From Microbacterium sp. (GTDB lineage: Bacteria; Actinomycetota; Actinomycetes; Actinomycetales; Microbacteriaceae): 48,237 nt of DNA. Where the stretch lies: the NCBI RefSeq assembly GCF_031179285.1, contig NZ_JAPSHY010000013.1, positions 1 to 48,237 on the forward strand, in the 5' to 3' direction. The notes under the pieces were generated by a model. That model worked only from the letters and a program-made list of their open reading frames with translations, had not been told where the DNA came from and searched no databases. This document shows positions 8,687 through 16,242 of the stretch, piece by piece (the first letter of the stretch is position 1; each line of letters begins with the position of its first letter). Made by a program: the position numbers and the translations under genes.

Positions 8687-8717
8687 CTTATTATGGATAT
8701 TAGATGTCCATAATAAG
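8687..8717. promoter_or_regulatory. Rrf2 operator in divergent promoter
   Basis: Perfect inverted repeat CTTATTATGGA-N9-TCCATAATAAG with 11-bp arms, strikingly AT-rich in a GC-rich chromosome. It spans the gap between the oxidoreductase start (8678) and the Rrf2 gene, and overlaps the Shine-Dalgarno of the former. Binding here would shut both genes off. The CATAAT inside the right arm, read leftward, is a plausible -10 box. Confidence 0.85.
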
Positions 8718-8739
8718 AGTGGCGGCTTATCCTGGGCAA

Positions 8740-9231
8740 GTGAAACTGCCAGAGACCGCCGAGTGGGCCCTTCATGCCACCGCCGTCATCGCGCAGTTGC
8801 CGACCGATTCGCGGGTCTTCGGCGCGCAGCTCGCCGAGCACTTCGACGTGCCGGCACCGTACCTCGCGAAGCAGCTCGCGAAGCTGGTGCGCGCGGGCAT
8901 CCTGACCGGCAGCACCGGCCCCCGTGGGGGATTCCGCCTTGCCCGCGTGCCCGAGAAGATCACGCTGCTCGACCTGGTGCGAGCGATCGACGGGGATGCC
9001 GATCCCTATGTCTGCCGCGAGATCCGGCAGCAGGGACGGGGGGCTGCTCGACCCGAGGACTGCACGAGGATGTGCGCTCTCGCGGCGGCGATGCGACAGG
9101 CTCACGAGGCGTGGCGCGCGTCTCTGCAGAGCGTCACCCTCGGTGAGATCGTCGCGGGGCTCTCACCCGAGGCGATCGCCAAGAACCGGCGGCTGCTCAT
9201 CGAGGAGCCCTCGTCCGGTGAACGGCGCTGA
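8740..9231 (+). CDS. Rrf2-family transcriptional regulator with three cysteines
   Basis: 163 residues. It starts VKLPETAEWALHATAVIAQL, the canonical Rrf2 N terminus. The winged helix (VFGAQLAEHFDVPAPYLAKQ) and wing (GPRGGFRLARVPEKITLLDL) follow. The upstream ATG at 8704 lies inside the operator and would add 12 non-family residues, so GTG 8740 is preferred. Three cysteines occur at C-x15-C-x3-C in VCREIRQQG...EDCTRMC, where IscR/NsrR have C-x5-C-x7-C. A Fe-S or thiol sensing role is therefore possible but unproven. It probably represses itself and the divergent NmrA-like gene. Confidence 0.88.
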   Translation: MKLPETAEWALHATAVIAQLPTDSRVFGAQLAEHFDVPAPYLAKQLAKLVRAGILTGSTGPRGGFRLARVPEKITLLDLVRAIDGDADPYVCREIRQQGRGAARPEDCTRMCALAAAMRQAHEAWRASLQSVTLGEIVAGLSPEAIAKNRRLLIEEPSSGERR

Positions 9232-9247
9232 GACCACGATCCGCCGC

Positions 9248-10744
9248 TCAGCACTCGATCACGTTGACGGCGAGCCCGCCCTCGCTGGTCTCCTTGTACT
9301 TGGTCGACATGTCGAGTCCGGTCTGACGCATGGTCTCGACGACGGCATCCAGCGAGACGTAGTGACTGCCGTCGCCGCGCAGGGCGAGCCGGGCCGCCGT
9401 CACCGCTGTGGATGCCGCGATCGCATTGCGTTCGATGCACGGGATCTGCACGAGGCCGCCGATCGGATCACAGGTGAGGCCGAGGTGATGCTCCATGGCG
9501 ATCTCGGCCGCGTTCTCGATCTGGCGGTTCGTGCCGCCCATCACCGCCGTGAGTCCGCCCGCCGCCATCGCACACGCCGACCCGACCTCGGCCTGACACC
9601 CGCCCTCGGCGCCCGAGATCGAGGCATTGGCCTTGAAGAGAGACCCCAGCGCGGTCGCGGTCAGCAGGAACCGGCGGATGCCGCGACGGCGGTTCGCCTC
9701 CGCCATCAGCTCGCTGTCGAGATCGTGCTCGCCGTCGAGCGGGCCGGCGTCGGGACCGAATCCCAGCAGTGCACTGCCGACGAGCTCCCCGTAGGGCGTC
9801 ACGGCGTTGCCCGCGCCCAGCCCCGAGTCGGCGAGAAAACGCCACCAGTACATGGCGACGGCGGGAAGGATGCCGGCGGCGCCGTTCGTCGGCGCAGTCA
9901 CGACCCGTCCGCCTGCGGCGTTCTCCTCGTTCACCGCGAGCGCGAACGCACCCAGCCACTCCCCCGGCAGCTCGCGGCGACCGTCGGCCTCGACATCTTC
10001 GAGTTGCGCGCGGATGGTGCCGGCACGCCGTTTCACCTTGAGGATGCCGGGAAGAACGCCCTCGGCATGGAGGCCGGCGTCCACACACCCGGCCATCGCG
10101 TCCCAGATGGCATCGAGCCCGGCGGCCACCTCTTCTTCCGAGCGCAGCGCGGTCTCATTCCGGCGCGCGATCTCCGCGATAGACAGGCCGTGCTCGTCGC
10201 AGAGCGCGAGCAGCGACGCCGCGTCGGCGTAGGAGTGCGGGAACCGGTTGGTCGACAGCGACGCCTCCTCGCCGTCTCGGCGGATGAAGCCGCCCCCGAC
10301 GGAGTAGTAGGTCTCCTCCGAGATCACAGCCCCTGCGGCATCCCACGCCGTCAGGGTCATCGCGTTCGGGTGGCCGGGCAGGCGCGTTCGGGGCGCGAAC
10401 ACGATGTCCTCTTTACCGAAAGGCACGTCGTGGTGGTCGTCCAGACGCAGCACGGCTCCTTCCGGCAGATCGGTCCAGGCGGAGCGGACGTCGGCCGGAT
10501 CGCAGGACTCCGGCACGAGCCCGCGCAGACCCGCGACGACCGCATCCGGCGTGCCGTGTCCGATGCCCGTCGCGCCGAGCGAGCCGTAGAGCGTGCAGCC
10601 CAGGCGCGTGACGCGGTTCACCGTTCCAGCGGCGCTGAGCCGCCGCGAGAAGTCCAGGGCGGCGCGCATCGGGCCGACGGTGTGCGAGCTCGACGGCCCC
10701 ACTCCGATGGAGAACAGGTCGAAGGCCGAGACGTACGCAGTCAC
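9248..10744 (-). CDS. sdaA: L-serine ammonia-lyase (L-serine dehydratase), single-chain Fe-S type
   Basis: 498 residues. This is the iron-sulfur L-serine deaminase that converts L-serine to pyruvate and ammonia in the cytoplasm. The N-terminal beta domain contains FSIGVGPSSSHTVGPMRAA (residues 11-29), the family signature. The C-terminal alpha domain has KANASISGAEGGCQAEVGSA and LTCDPIGGLVQIPCIE. The Cys of GGCQ and the Cys pair 11 residues apart (CDPIGGLVQIPC) match the [4Fe-4S] ligands known for the family. The start is GTG 10744. The gene is monocistronic, with the Rrf2 gene convergent 16 bp away. The length matches the fused (beta plus alpha) bacterial form. Confidence 0.95.
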   Translation of the reverse strand: MTAYVSAFDLFSIGVGPSSSHTVGPMRAALDFSRRLSAAGTVNRVTRLGCTLYGSLGATGIGHGTPDAVVAGLRGLVPESCDPADVRSAWTDLPEGAVLRLDDHHDVPFGKEDIVFAPRTRLPGHPNAMTLTAWDAAGAVISEETYYSVGGGFIRRDGEEASLSTNRFPHSYADAASLLALCDEHGLSIAEIARRNETALRSEEEVAAGLDAIWDAMAGCVDAGLHAEGVLPGILKVKRRAGTIRAQLEDVEADGRRELPGEWLGAFALAVNEENAAGGRVVTAPTNGAAGILPAVAMYWWRFLADSGLGAGNAVTPYGELVGSALLGFGPDAGPLDGEHDLDSELMAEANRRRGIRRFLLTATALGSLFKANASISGAEGGCQAEVGSACAMAAGGLTAVMGGTNRQIENAAEIAMEHHLGLTCDPIGGLVQIPCIERNAIAASTAVTAARLALRGDGSHYVSLDAVVETMRQTGLDMSTKYKETSEGGLAVNVIEC

Positions 10745-10782
10745 ACCTTCAGGCTACGCTCCCGTGGCGTCTGGTGTCGCGG

Positions 10783-11403
10783 CTAGCCGCTCAGGTCGGC
10801 GCCCTCGTAATCCGCGAGCGGCGCGGCTCCGGTGACCTCGTATTCGATCAGGCTCATGCCGGACGGCGTGCGGCGCTGGTCGATGAGCCGAAGACCGAGG
10901 TCGCGCCCGTGGGTGAACAGGCGCCGCCCGCTGCCGATGAGCACCGGCGCGACGGCGAGGCGGAGCGTATCCACCAACTCGGCGTCGAGCAGCGACGCCG
11001 CGAGCCGGGCACTGCCGTAGATCTGCAGCTCGCGACCCGCAGTCGCCTTGAGTTCCGCGACCTTCTCGACGATGTCGCCGCGCAGCACGGTCGCCGGACC
11101 CCACGTCGCCTCACCGAGGGAGTTCGAGACGATGTACTTCGGCAGCGAGTTCATCCGAACGGTGAAGGGATCGGGCTCCGTGATCTGCGGCCAGTCGCGG
11201 GCGAAGGCTTCGTAGGTGCGGCCGCCGAGCAGCAGCCCGTCTGCGAGATCGAGCCAATCTGACGCCTGCTGCAGGAAGTCCTCATCGATGTGGGGCGTCA
11301 GCCAGCCGCCGCGCGCGAAACCGCCGGTCCGATCCTCTTCCGCGGAACCCGGGCCCTGCGAGACGCCATCCAGGGTGAGGAACTGGGTGATGGCGATCTT
11401 CAC
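10783..11403 (-). CDS. Dihydrofolate-reductase-like protein (RibD C-terminal fold)
   Basis: 206 residues. VKIAITQFLTLDGVSQGPGS is the typical first strand and loop of the RibD_C/DHFR-like family. GLLLGGRTYEAFARDWP and GRELQIYGSARLAASLLDAE are the cofactor-site motifs, and APVLIGSGRRLFTHG is the conserved C-terminal strand. These small reductases are usually NADPH-dependent with unknown substrates. The start is GTG 11403, overlapping the stop of the AHSA1 gene in a GTGA; open frame continues upstream to 11997 but that is the shadow of the neighbour. It is the third gene of the ArsR operon. Confidence 0.88.
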   Translation of the reverse strand: MKIAITQFLTLDGVSQGPGSAEEDRTGGFARGGWLTPHIDEDFLQQASDWLDLADGLLLGGRTYEAFARDWPQITEPDPFTVRMNSLPKYIVSNSLGEATWGPATVLRGDIVEKVAELKATAGRELQIYGSARLAASLLDAELVDTLRLAVAPVLIGSGRRLFTHGRDLGLRLIDQRRTPSGMSLIEYEVTGAAPLADYEGADLSG

Positions 11404-11891
11404 GATGCCGCCCCGCTCTCGCGCTCGGCGAGCGCCGCGAGCGCGTCTGTGACGGTGCCCCAGCCGTCGAAGAATCCGAGAGTCTCGTGACGGTCGCGGT
11501 CTGCGGGGTCGCCGTGACGCACGACGACGCGATACCGGGTGCCGTCGGGATGCTCCTCGAGACTGATCTCTGCCGTCATCGATACGGGCGCGGGGGATGC
11601 CGGGCGCCAGTCGCTGTCGATGGCATTGCTGAAGACGAGACGGGCCTCGGGTTCCACGACCAGGAAGATCGCGTCGGTGTGCGGGACGAACGGGCCGCCG
11701 TCGTCGCTCATGCTGGTGACGAATCCCCCTCCGGGTCGGACGTCGAGTCGGTCGACGCGTGCGACGGTTGGCGCCGGCACCCACCACTGCCGCAACCGGG
11801 CAGGATCGGTCCATGCGCGCCAGACGGTCTGCCGCGGGGCGCGGATCAACCGCTCCAGCGTGAGGTCGAGTCGAGGATCGATGGCGGTCAT
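11400..11891 (-). CDS. SRPBCC/AHSA1-domain (START-like) protein
   Basis: 163 residues. It begins LDLTLERLIRAPRQTVWRAW, followed by TDPARLRQWWVP, the hallmark of Aha1-like SRPBCC proteins. These form a helix-grip hydrophobic pocket. The C-terminal helix (GFFDGWGTVTDALAALAER) closes the pocket. ArsR-AHSA1 pairs are very common in actinobacteria and the ligand is generally unknown. It overlaps the ArsR gene by ATGA (11891-11888) and the DHFR-like gene by GTGA, so the three proteins are made from one message. Confidence 0.9.
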   Translation of the reverse strand: MTAIDPRLDLTLERLIRAPRQTVWRAWTDPARLRQWWVPAPTVARVDRLDVRPGGGFVTSMSDDGGPFVPHTDAIFLVVEPEARLVFSNAIDSDWRPASPAPVSMTAEISLEEHPDGTRYRVVVRHGDPADRDRHETLGFFDGWGTVTDALAALAERESGAAS

Positions 11892-12220
11892 GCATTCTCC
11901 TTATGGTCGGTGACGAACTGCTCGAGACGGTCGGTGCGGCTTTCCCAGAGGCGGCGCTGATCGGCGAGCCAGTCGTCAACGAGGTCGAGACGCTCACGAT
12001 TCAGGACGCAGGTGCGCACCCGCCCGGTCTTGTGCGTGCGGATCAGCCCGCTCGACTCCAGCGTCCTGACATGCTTCATGAACGACGGGAGCGTGATGGA
12101 GAAGGGCTCGGAAAGCTCGCCCACGCTCGCGGGCCCCTCACCGAGGCGGCGGATGACCGCTCGCCGAGTCGGATCCGAGAGCGCGATGAACACCTCGTCG
12201 AGCACACTATGGTTAGCCAT
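11888..12220 (-). CDS. ArsR-family transcriptional repressor
   Basis: 110 residues from ATG 12220 (MANHSVLDEVFIALSDPTRR), the usual ArsR N terminus. The winged helix includes GPASVGELSEPFSITLPSFM (recognition helix) and TLESSGLIRTHKTGRVRTC. There is no obvious metal-binding Cys cluster: the only cysteine is in VRTCVL. This is the non-metal subgroup usually linked to AHSA1 proteins. The further upstream ATG at 12256 would start beyond the operator arm and is unlikely. It is first in a three-gene operon and probably represses it through the palindrome at 12226-12250. Confidence 0.9.
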   Translation of the reverse strand: MANHSVLDEVFIALSDPTRRAVIRRLGEGPASVGELSEPFSITLPSFMKHVRTLESSGLIRTHKTGRVRTCVLNRERLDLVDDWLADQRRLWESRTDRLEQFVTDHKENA

Positions 12221-12265
12221 GTGGAAAAGTATTGCATCCGGAAATACTTTGCGCAAGGGCTAACT
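12211..12265 (-). promoter_or_regulatory. ArsR operator/promoter with nested inverted repeats
   Basis: The inner inverted repeat is AAAGTATT-N9-AATACTTT (12226-12250). It is nested inside an outer GTTAGCC / GGCTAAC pair (12212-12218 and 12258-12264) that covers the ArsR start codon. A TTGCGC (12251-12256, read leftward) could be the -35 box. The distance to ATG 12220 suggests a very short or absent leader. Repressor bound here would occlude the promoter. Confidence 0.7.
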
Positions 12266-12378
12266 ATGTCTCTGCTCACCGGGCTTTGACGCCGTCAACC
12301 CCCTATCGGCGGACGCGATGCCCAGGGAGTCTGAGACCGACGCCGCCGCACCGACGGCCGCGACGACAAGGAGTGACC

Positions 12379-12744
12379 ATGACCGACAGTTCATCCACAC
12401 CCGAGGCCCAGACCCCGACCCCGACGTCCGCATCCGCAGCCGACGCGGGAGAAGTGAGCGCTCAGACACCCGAGCAGGTGCACGCGACCGGTGACTCCGA
12501 AACGTCGGCGCAGGGCGAGAGCACGGGTGAGGCCGAGACTCCGGAGCAAGCCGAGTCGCCGGAGGACGCCGATCCCGAGGAAGTCCCGAGCGACGAGGAG
12601 CTGGAGGAGCCGAGCATCGCCAAGGATCCGGGCGAGCAACCGAAGGCACCATCGACGGACGAGCCGAAGCCCGACCATGAGGCGGTCGGCATCGGCGTGA
12701 TCGGTGGTCCGCAGGTCGACCCCGAAGCGGTCTCCGACGACTGA
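12379..12744 (+). CDS. Acidic, intrinsically disordered hypothetical protein
   Basis: 121 residues dominated by E, D, S, T, P, A and Q. It has no aromatic residue, no cysteine and no arginine. A short glycine/valine segment near the end (EAVGIGVIGGPQVDPEAV) is the only part that looks ordered or conserved. There is no signal peptide or membrane helix. The ATG at 12379 is preceded by ACAAGGAG at good spacing, and codon use is normal, which supports a real gene. It is followed immediately by a 28-base perfect palindrome. The function is unknown. Confidence 0.7.
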   Translation: MTDSSSTPEAQTPTPTSASAADAGEVSAQTPEQVHATGDSETSAQGESTGEAETPEQAESPEDADPEEVPSDEELEEPSIAKDPGEQPKAPSTDEPKPDHEAVGIGVIGGPQVDPEAVSDD

Positions 12745-12753
12745 ACTGCCGGA

Positions 12754-12781
12754 GGATCGGCGGGTTCGAACCCGCCGATCC
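12754..12781. terminator. 28-base perfect palindrome, bidirectional terminator
   Basis: Perfect dyad with arms of 14 bases. The left arm begins GGATCGGCGGG and the centre is TTCGAA. It lies between the convergent acidic-protein gene (ends 12744) and the flavoprotein gene (ends 12785). No T-tract is present on either side. As RNA it gives an 11-12 bp GC-rich stem closed around UUCG/UCGA, serving both directions. Confidence 0.75.
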
Positions 12782-12784
12782 GAG

Positions 12785-14515
12785 CTACTCGACGAGCTTG
12801 CCCTCGGTGTCCACGTCGCGCATGAGTTCTGCGATCTCGTCCGGAACGGCCGGGATCTCTTCCCGCGTGACCCCTGTCGACGGCGACCACACGAGATTCA
12901 CACGAAGCGACGGATCGAGTTCGGGATAGTCGCTGCGGTTGTGGCATCCGCGGGTCTCTCGACGCTCGAGCGCCGCCTCCAGAGTCGCCCGCGCCGCGAG
13001 GGCCGAGGCTTTGAGATCGAAGGCGTGCGCCAGGTCCTGGAACCCGGCGATGTCGGGGTGGATGCCGATGTCAGCCATCCGCTCCTCGATGCGGTCGAGT
13101 TCACGGAGCCCGGCGCGTAGCCCCTCCTCCGACCTGACCACGCCGGCGTGCTCGGTCATCGCGTTACGGATCGCCCGCTGCAGCGCCCTGACGTTCTCAC
13201 GACCGTCGGCCGCCAGCAGATCGTCGATCTCGGCCCTGGCTTCCGACACCGCAGCCGCCGAGCGTCGCTGGGAATCGAGCCCTGCGGCATGCTCGACCGC
13301 GGACTGCCCGACGATGCGGCCGTAGACCAGCAGCTCGATGAGCGAGTTGCCGCCGAGGCGATTCGCTCCGTGCAGACCGCTCGAGGCCTCGCCGATCGCA
13401 TAGAGCCCCTCGACATCGGTCTGATGGTCTTCCGGCCTGACCCAGACGCCTCCCATCGAGTAGTGCGCGGTGGGGGCGATCTCGATCGGGTCGGTGGTGA
13501 TGTCGAGCATCTGCAGCTCCATCATCGTCTGGTAGACGCGCGGCAGGCGATTCATGATCGTCTCGCGCGGCAGGTGCGAGACGTCGAGCCAGACGCCGCC
13601 GCTCTCAGTGCCGCGGCCCTCCTGGATCTCGGTGTAGGCGGCGAGTGCGACCCGGTCGCGGGTCGACAGCTCCATGCGCTCGGGGTCGTACTTCGACATG
13701 AACCGCTCGCCGAGGGCGTTGCGGAGGATGCCACCTTCACCGCGCGCGGCCTCGGAGATGAGCGTTCCCGCCGCGTTCTCGGGTTCGATGATCCCCGACG
13801 GGTGGAACTGCACGAGCTCGGGGTCGCGGAGCCGCGCGCCCGCATCGACGGCGAGACGGAAGGAGTCACCCGTGTTCTCGTCGCGACGGGACGAGGTGCG
13901 TCGCCAGATGCGGTTGTGCCCGCCCGCGGCGAGGATCACCGCATCGGCGTGGATGAGGTATCGCGTTCCGTCGCTCTGGTCGAAGCCGTAGGCGCCGAAC
14001 ACGACGTTGTCGCGGACGAGGAGGCGCGTGATGTATACGTGGTCGAGGATCGGCACCTCGAGCTGCTCGGCCCGCCGCACGAGCGACCGCTGGATCTCGA
14101 GGCCCGTGTAGTCGCCGGCGAACGCGGTGCGCCGGTAGGTGTGGGCGCCGAAGAAACGCTGCGAGATGCGGCCGTCGTCTTCGCGCGCGAAGTCCATGCC
14201 GTAGCGCTCGAGATCGCGGATGCCGCGCTCGGCGCCGCGGGCCACGATCTCGACCGTGTGCGGGTTGGCGAGCAGATAGCTCTCCTTGATCGTGTCGGCT
14301 GCGTGCTGCTGCCAGCTGTCTTCGGCGTCCATGGTGCCGAGGGCCGCATTGATGCCGCCGGCTGCGAGCGAGGTGTGCGCGTCCTGACGTGGGCGCTTGC
14401 CGACAGCGAGGACGTCGACGCCTCGCTCGGCGACCTCGATCGCCGCGCGCAAGCCCGACCCTCCTGTGCCGATGACCAAGACGGTGGTGGAGATCTGCCG
14501 TTCACGTGTACTCAC
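12785..14515 (-). CDS. FAD-dependent fumarate reductase / succinate dehydrogenase / L-aspartate oxidase-type flavoprotein
   Basis: 576 residues from GTG 14515 (STRERQISTTVLVIGTGGSG). The FAD Rossmann motif is VIGTGGSGLRAA. AHTSLAAGGINAAL is the flavin-attachment/isoalloxazine region with the conserved His. ELVQFHPSGI, TRDRVALAAY and PTAHYSMGGV carry the dicarboxylate-binding His/Arg residues. ANRLGGNSL is the C-terminal FAD motif, and a helical C-terminal domain ends the protein. There are no iron-sulfur or membrane-anchor subunit genes nearby, so a soluble oxidase/reductase is as likely as a complex II subunit; no nadA or nadC is adjacent either. Longer starts exist (ATG 14557). It is divergent from a LysR regulator that may control it. 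Confidence 0.82.
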   Translation of the reverse strand: MSTRERQISTTVLVIGTGGSGLRAAIEVAERGVDVLAVGKRPRQDAHTSLAAGGINAALGTMDAEDSWQQHAADTIKESYLLANPHTVEIVARGAERGIRDLERYGMDFAREDDGRISQRFFGAHTYRRTAFAGDYTGLEIQRSLVRRAEQLEVPILDHVYITRLLVRDNVVFGAYGFDQSDGTRYLIHADAVILAAGGHNRIWRRTSSRRDENTGDSFRLAVDAGARLRDPELVQFHPSGIIEPENAAGTLISEAARGEGGILRNALGERFMSKYDPERMELSTRDRVALAAYTEIQEGRGTESGGVWLDVSHLPRETIMNRLPRVYQTMMELQMLDITTDPIEIAPTAHYSMGGVWVRPEDHQTDVEGLYAIGEASSGLHGANRLGGNSLIELLVYGRIVGQSAVEHAAGLDSQRRSAAAVSEARAEIDDLLAADGRENVRALQRAIRNAMTEHAGVVRSEEGLRAGLRELDRIEERMADIGIHPDIAGFQDLAHAFDLKASALAARATLEAALERRETRGCHNRSDYPELDPSLRVNLVWSPSTGVTREEIPAVPDEIAELMRDVDTEGKLVE

Positions 14516-14586
14516 GACATTAACGCTAAGAACCCTGCCGCGATTACTCCAATGCATAGTTCGAGTCATGTGAATAGGCGTAGGCT

Positions 14587-15534
14587 ATGGACATGAATCT
14601 CGAGCAGTTGCGCGGCTTCGTGAGCGTGGCCGAACTCGGACATTTCACACGTGCGGCCGAGAAGCTGCACCTCGCGCAGCCCTCATTGAGCAGGCAGATC
14701 TCCACGCTCGAGCAGGAACTGGGTGCCGAACTCTTCCACCGAGCGCGCGGGCACATCTCACTCACCGCCGCCGGCGAGACGTTACTGCCTCGCGCACAGC
14801 GAATGCTCGCCGAGGCAGAGGCGATCAAGGAAGAGATGGGTGAGCTCGCCGGGCTTCGCCGTGGGAGGGTCCGGCTCGGTGCCACGCCGACCCTCTGCAT
14901 CAGCCTCGTCGCCGAGGCCATCAGCGCCTTTCATCAGGCCCATCCCGGGGTGGAGCTCCACCTCACCGAGAGCGGATCCCGCCTGCTCGTCGAACAGCTG
15001 GCCGTCGGCGCACTCGACATGGCGCTCATCACCACGGCCGAGGGCGCGCCCGCGGCCGGCGTCAGCCTGACCCGTATGCCGTTGCTGTCGGAAGAGCTGG
15101 TCGTGGTGTCATCCGCCGTCCGCCCGCCGGTCGCGATGGCGTCGACCGTCGATCTGGAGCAGCTCGCAGCGCTCCCGCTCATCGCCTTCGATGAGAGCTA
15201 CGAACTGCGCGCGACCATGGATGCCGCCTTCCGGGCGGCCGGCCTCTCACCGACGCCAGTGCTCGAGGGTGCCGAGATGGATGCCGTGCTGAGATTCGTC
15301 GAGCGGGGACTCGGCGTGGCCGTGGTGCCCGCCATGGTGCTGCTCGATCGCCCCACGCTGCGCTCGACCCGACTGTCGCATCCACAGATGACCCGGACGG
15401 TGAGCCTCGCGCACCGTTCGGATGTGACCCCCGCGGTCGCCTCGGCGGCGATGCGTCGCGTCATCGTTTCGACGGCGGCCGACGTGGCGGATCGAGACCC
15501 GGCGATCACGAGCCTCGTCGGGGCGACCGGCTGA
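14587..15534 (+). CDS. LysR-family transcriptional regulator
   Basis: 315 residues. MNLEQLRGFVSVAELGHFTR opens the LysR helix-turn-helix, continued by RAAEKLHLAQPSLSRQISTL. The effector domain starts near residue 90 (RVRLGATPTLCISLVAEAIS) and shows the usual two-subdomain pattern. The start is ATG 14587 or the in-frame ATG 14593, both lacking a strong ribosome-binding site. The 71-bp intergenic region shared with the divergent flavoprotein gene is where LysR proteins usually bind. The effector is unknown. Confidence 0.9.
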   Translation: MDMNLEQLRGFVSVAELGHFTRAAEKLHLAQPSLSRQISTLEQELGAELFHRARGHISLTAAGETLLPRAQRMLAEAEAIKEEMGELAGLRRGRVRLGATPTLCISLVAEAISAFHQAHPGVELHLTESGSRLLVEQLAVGALDMALITTAEGAPAAGVSLTRMPLLSEELVVVSSAVRPPVAMASTVDLEQLAALPLIAFDESYELRATMDAAFRAAGLSPTPVLEGAEMDAVLRFVERGLGVAVVPAMVLLDRPTLRSTRLSHPQMTRTVSLAHRSDVTPAVASAAMRRVIVSTAADVADRDPAITSLVGATG

Positions 15535-15620
15535 CGGCGACGGCGATGCGCCTGAGCCGGTGACAGCGGTGCTGGATGCCCCCTCCCGCGTAACACGATC
15601 GATGTGAATGTGAGACTGGG

Positions 15621-16175
15621 GTGATGGCGGCCACCGGATCAGCGAGCACTCGCCTTATCGTGCTGCGCGGTGACTCCGGGTCCGGTAAGACGACGACCGC
15701 CGAGGCCCTGCGCTCCCACCTCGGCCCCAAGACTGCGCTCATTCATCAGGACTACTTCAGGCGCGAGCTTCTCGCCGGAGGCGACAAACTGTCCCGGGCC
15801 GCTGACGCAGCCGCGCTCGTCGACGCTGCGGCGCGTCAGTCACTGGATCTCGGATACGACGTCATCCTCGATGGAATCTTCAATCTGCGCGATTACGCGG
15901 CGCGGCTGGAGCAACTGTGGCGGGACCACAGAGGTGTCACGCGCATCTACCAGTTCGACATCGGCTTCGAAGAGACCGTCCGACGGCACGAGACCAGAGA
16001 GTTGCGTCACGAGTTCTCGGCGGAACGGATGCGGAGGTGGTACGACGGCTGGCAGCCACTCGAGTTCGTGGAGGAGGGACGAATCGGGGCCGGGGAATTA
16101 CTCACCGACATCGTCGCCCGGATCATCGCTGAGACCGTCGCTCACTCACCGCCTCGCACTGTTGTAGATCTGTGA
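15621..16175 (+). CDS. P-loop kinase-like AAA protein (zeta-toxin/uridine-kinase-like)
   Basis: 184 residues. Walker A is LIVLRGDSGSGKTTTAEAL near the N terminus. HQDYFRRELLAGGD has the DY-F/R substrate-site pattern of small-molecule kinases. YDVILDGIF carries the Walker B-like aspartate. RHETRELRHEF supplies basic lid residues and WYDGWQPLEFVEEG is the C-terminal signature of this actinobacterial kinase group. It is cytoplasmic. The start is GTG 15621 or ATG 15624. No antitoxin-like partner precedes it, so a toxin role is not supported. The substrate is unknown. Confidence 0.78.
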   Translation: MMAATGSASTRLIVLRGDSGSGKTTTAEALRSHLGPKTALIHQDYFRRELLAGGDKLSRAADAAALVDAAARQSLDLGYDVILDGIFNLRDYAARLEQLWRDHRGVTRIYQFDIGFEETVRRHETRELRHEFSAERMRRWYDGWQPLEFVEEGRIGAGELLTDIVARIIAETVAHSPPRTVVDL

Positions 16176-16242
16176 TCTCGGGGCTGTTTTCTGGCCCGGG
16201 ATCTGGGGTTTGAATGTCGGTGGTTGCTGTTGTAATGAGGGT

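Noticed and set aside
8924..10786. 620-codon open frame on the plus strand
   Set aside because: Antisense to sdaA and overlapping the Rrf2 gene in another frame; no recognisable protein.
11404..11997. Upstream extension of the DHFR-like gene
   Set aside because: This stretch is Arg/His-rich and runs antisense-free but out of frame through the AHSA1 gene. GTG 11403 with the GTGA overlap is the real start.
12754..12781. GGTTCGAACC core resembling a tRNA T-arm
   Set aside because: No acceptor, D or anticodon arms can be drawn around it, and it is a perfect 28-base dyad between convergent genes. A terminator is the better reading.
15621..16175. Zeta-type toxin of a toxin-antitoxin pair
   Set aside because: The P-loop kinase fold fits, but there is no small antitoxin-like gene on either side and the C-terminal signature is that of a general kinase-like family.
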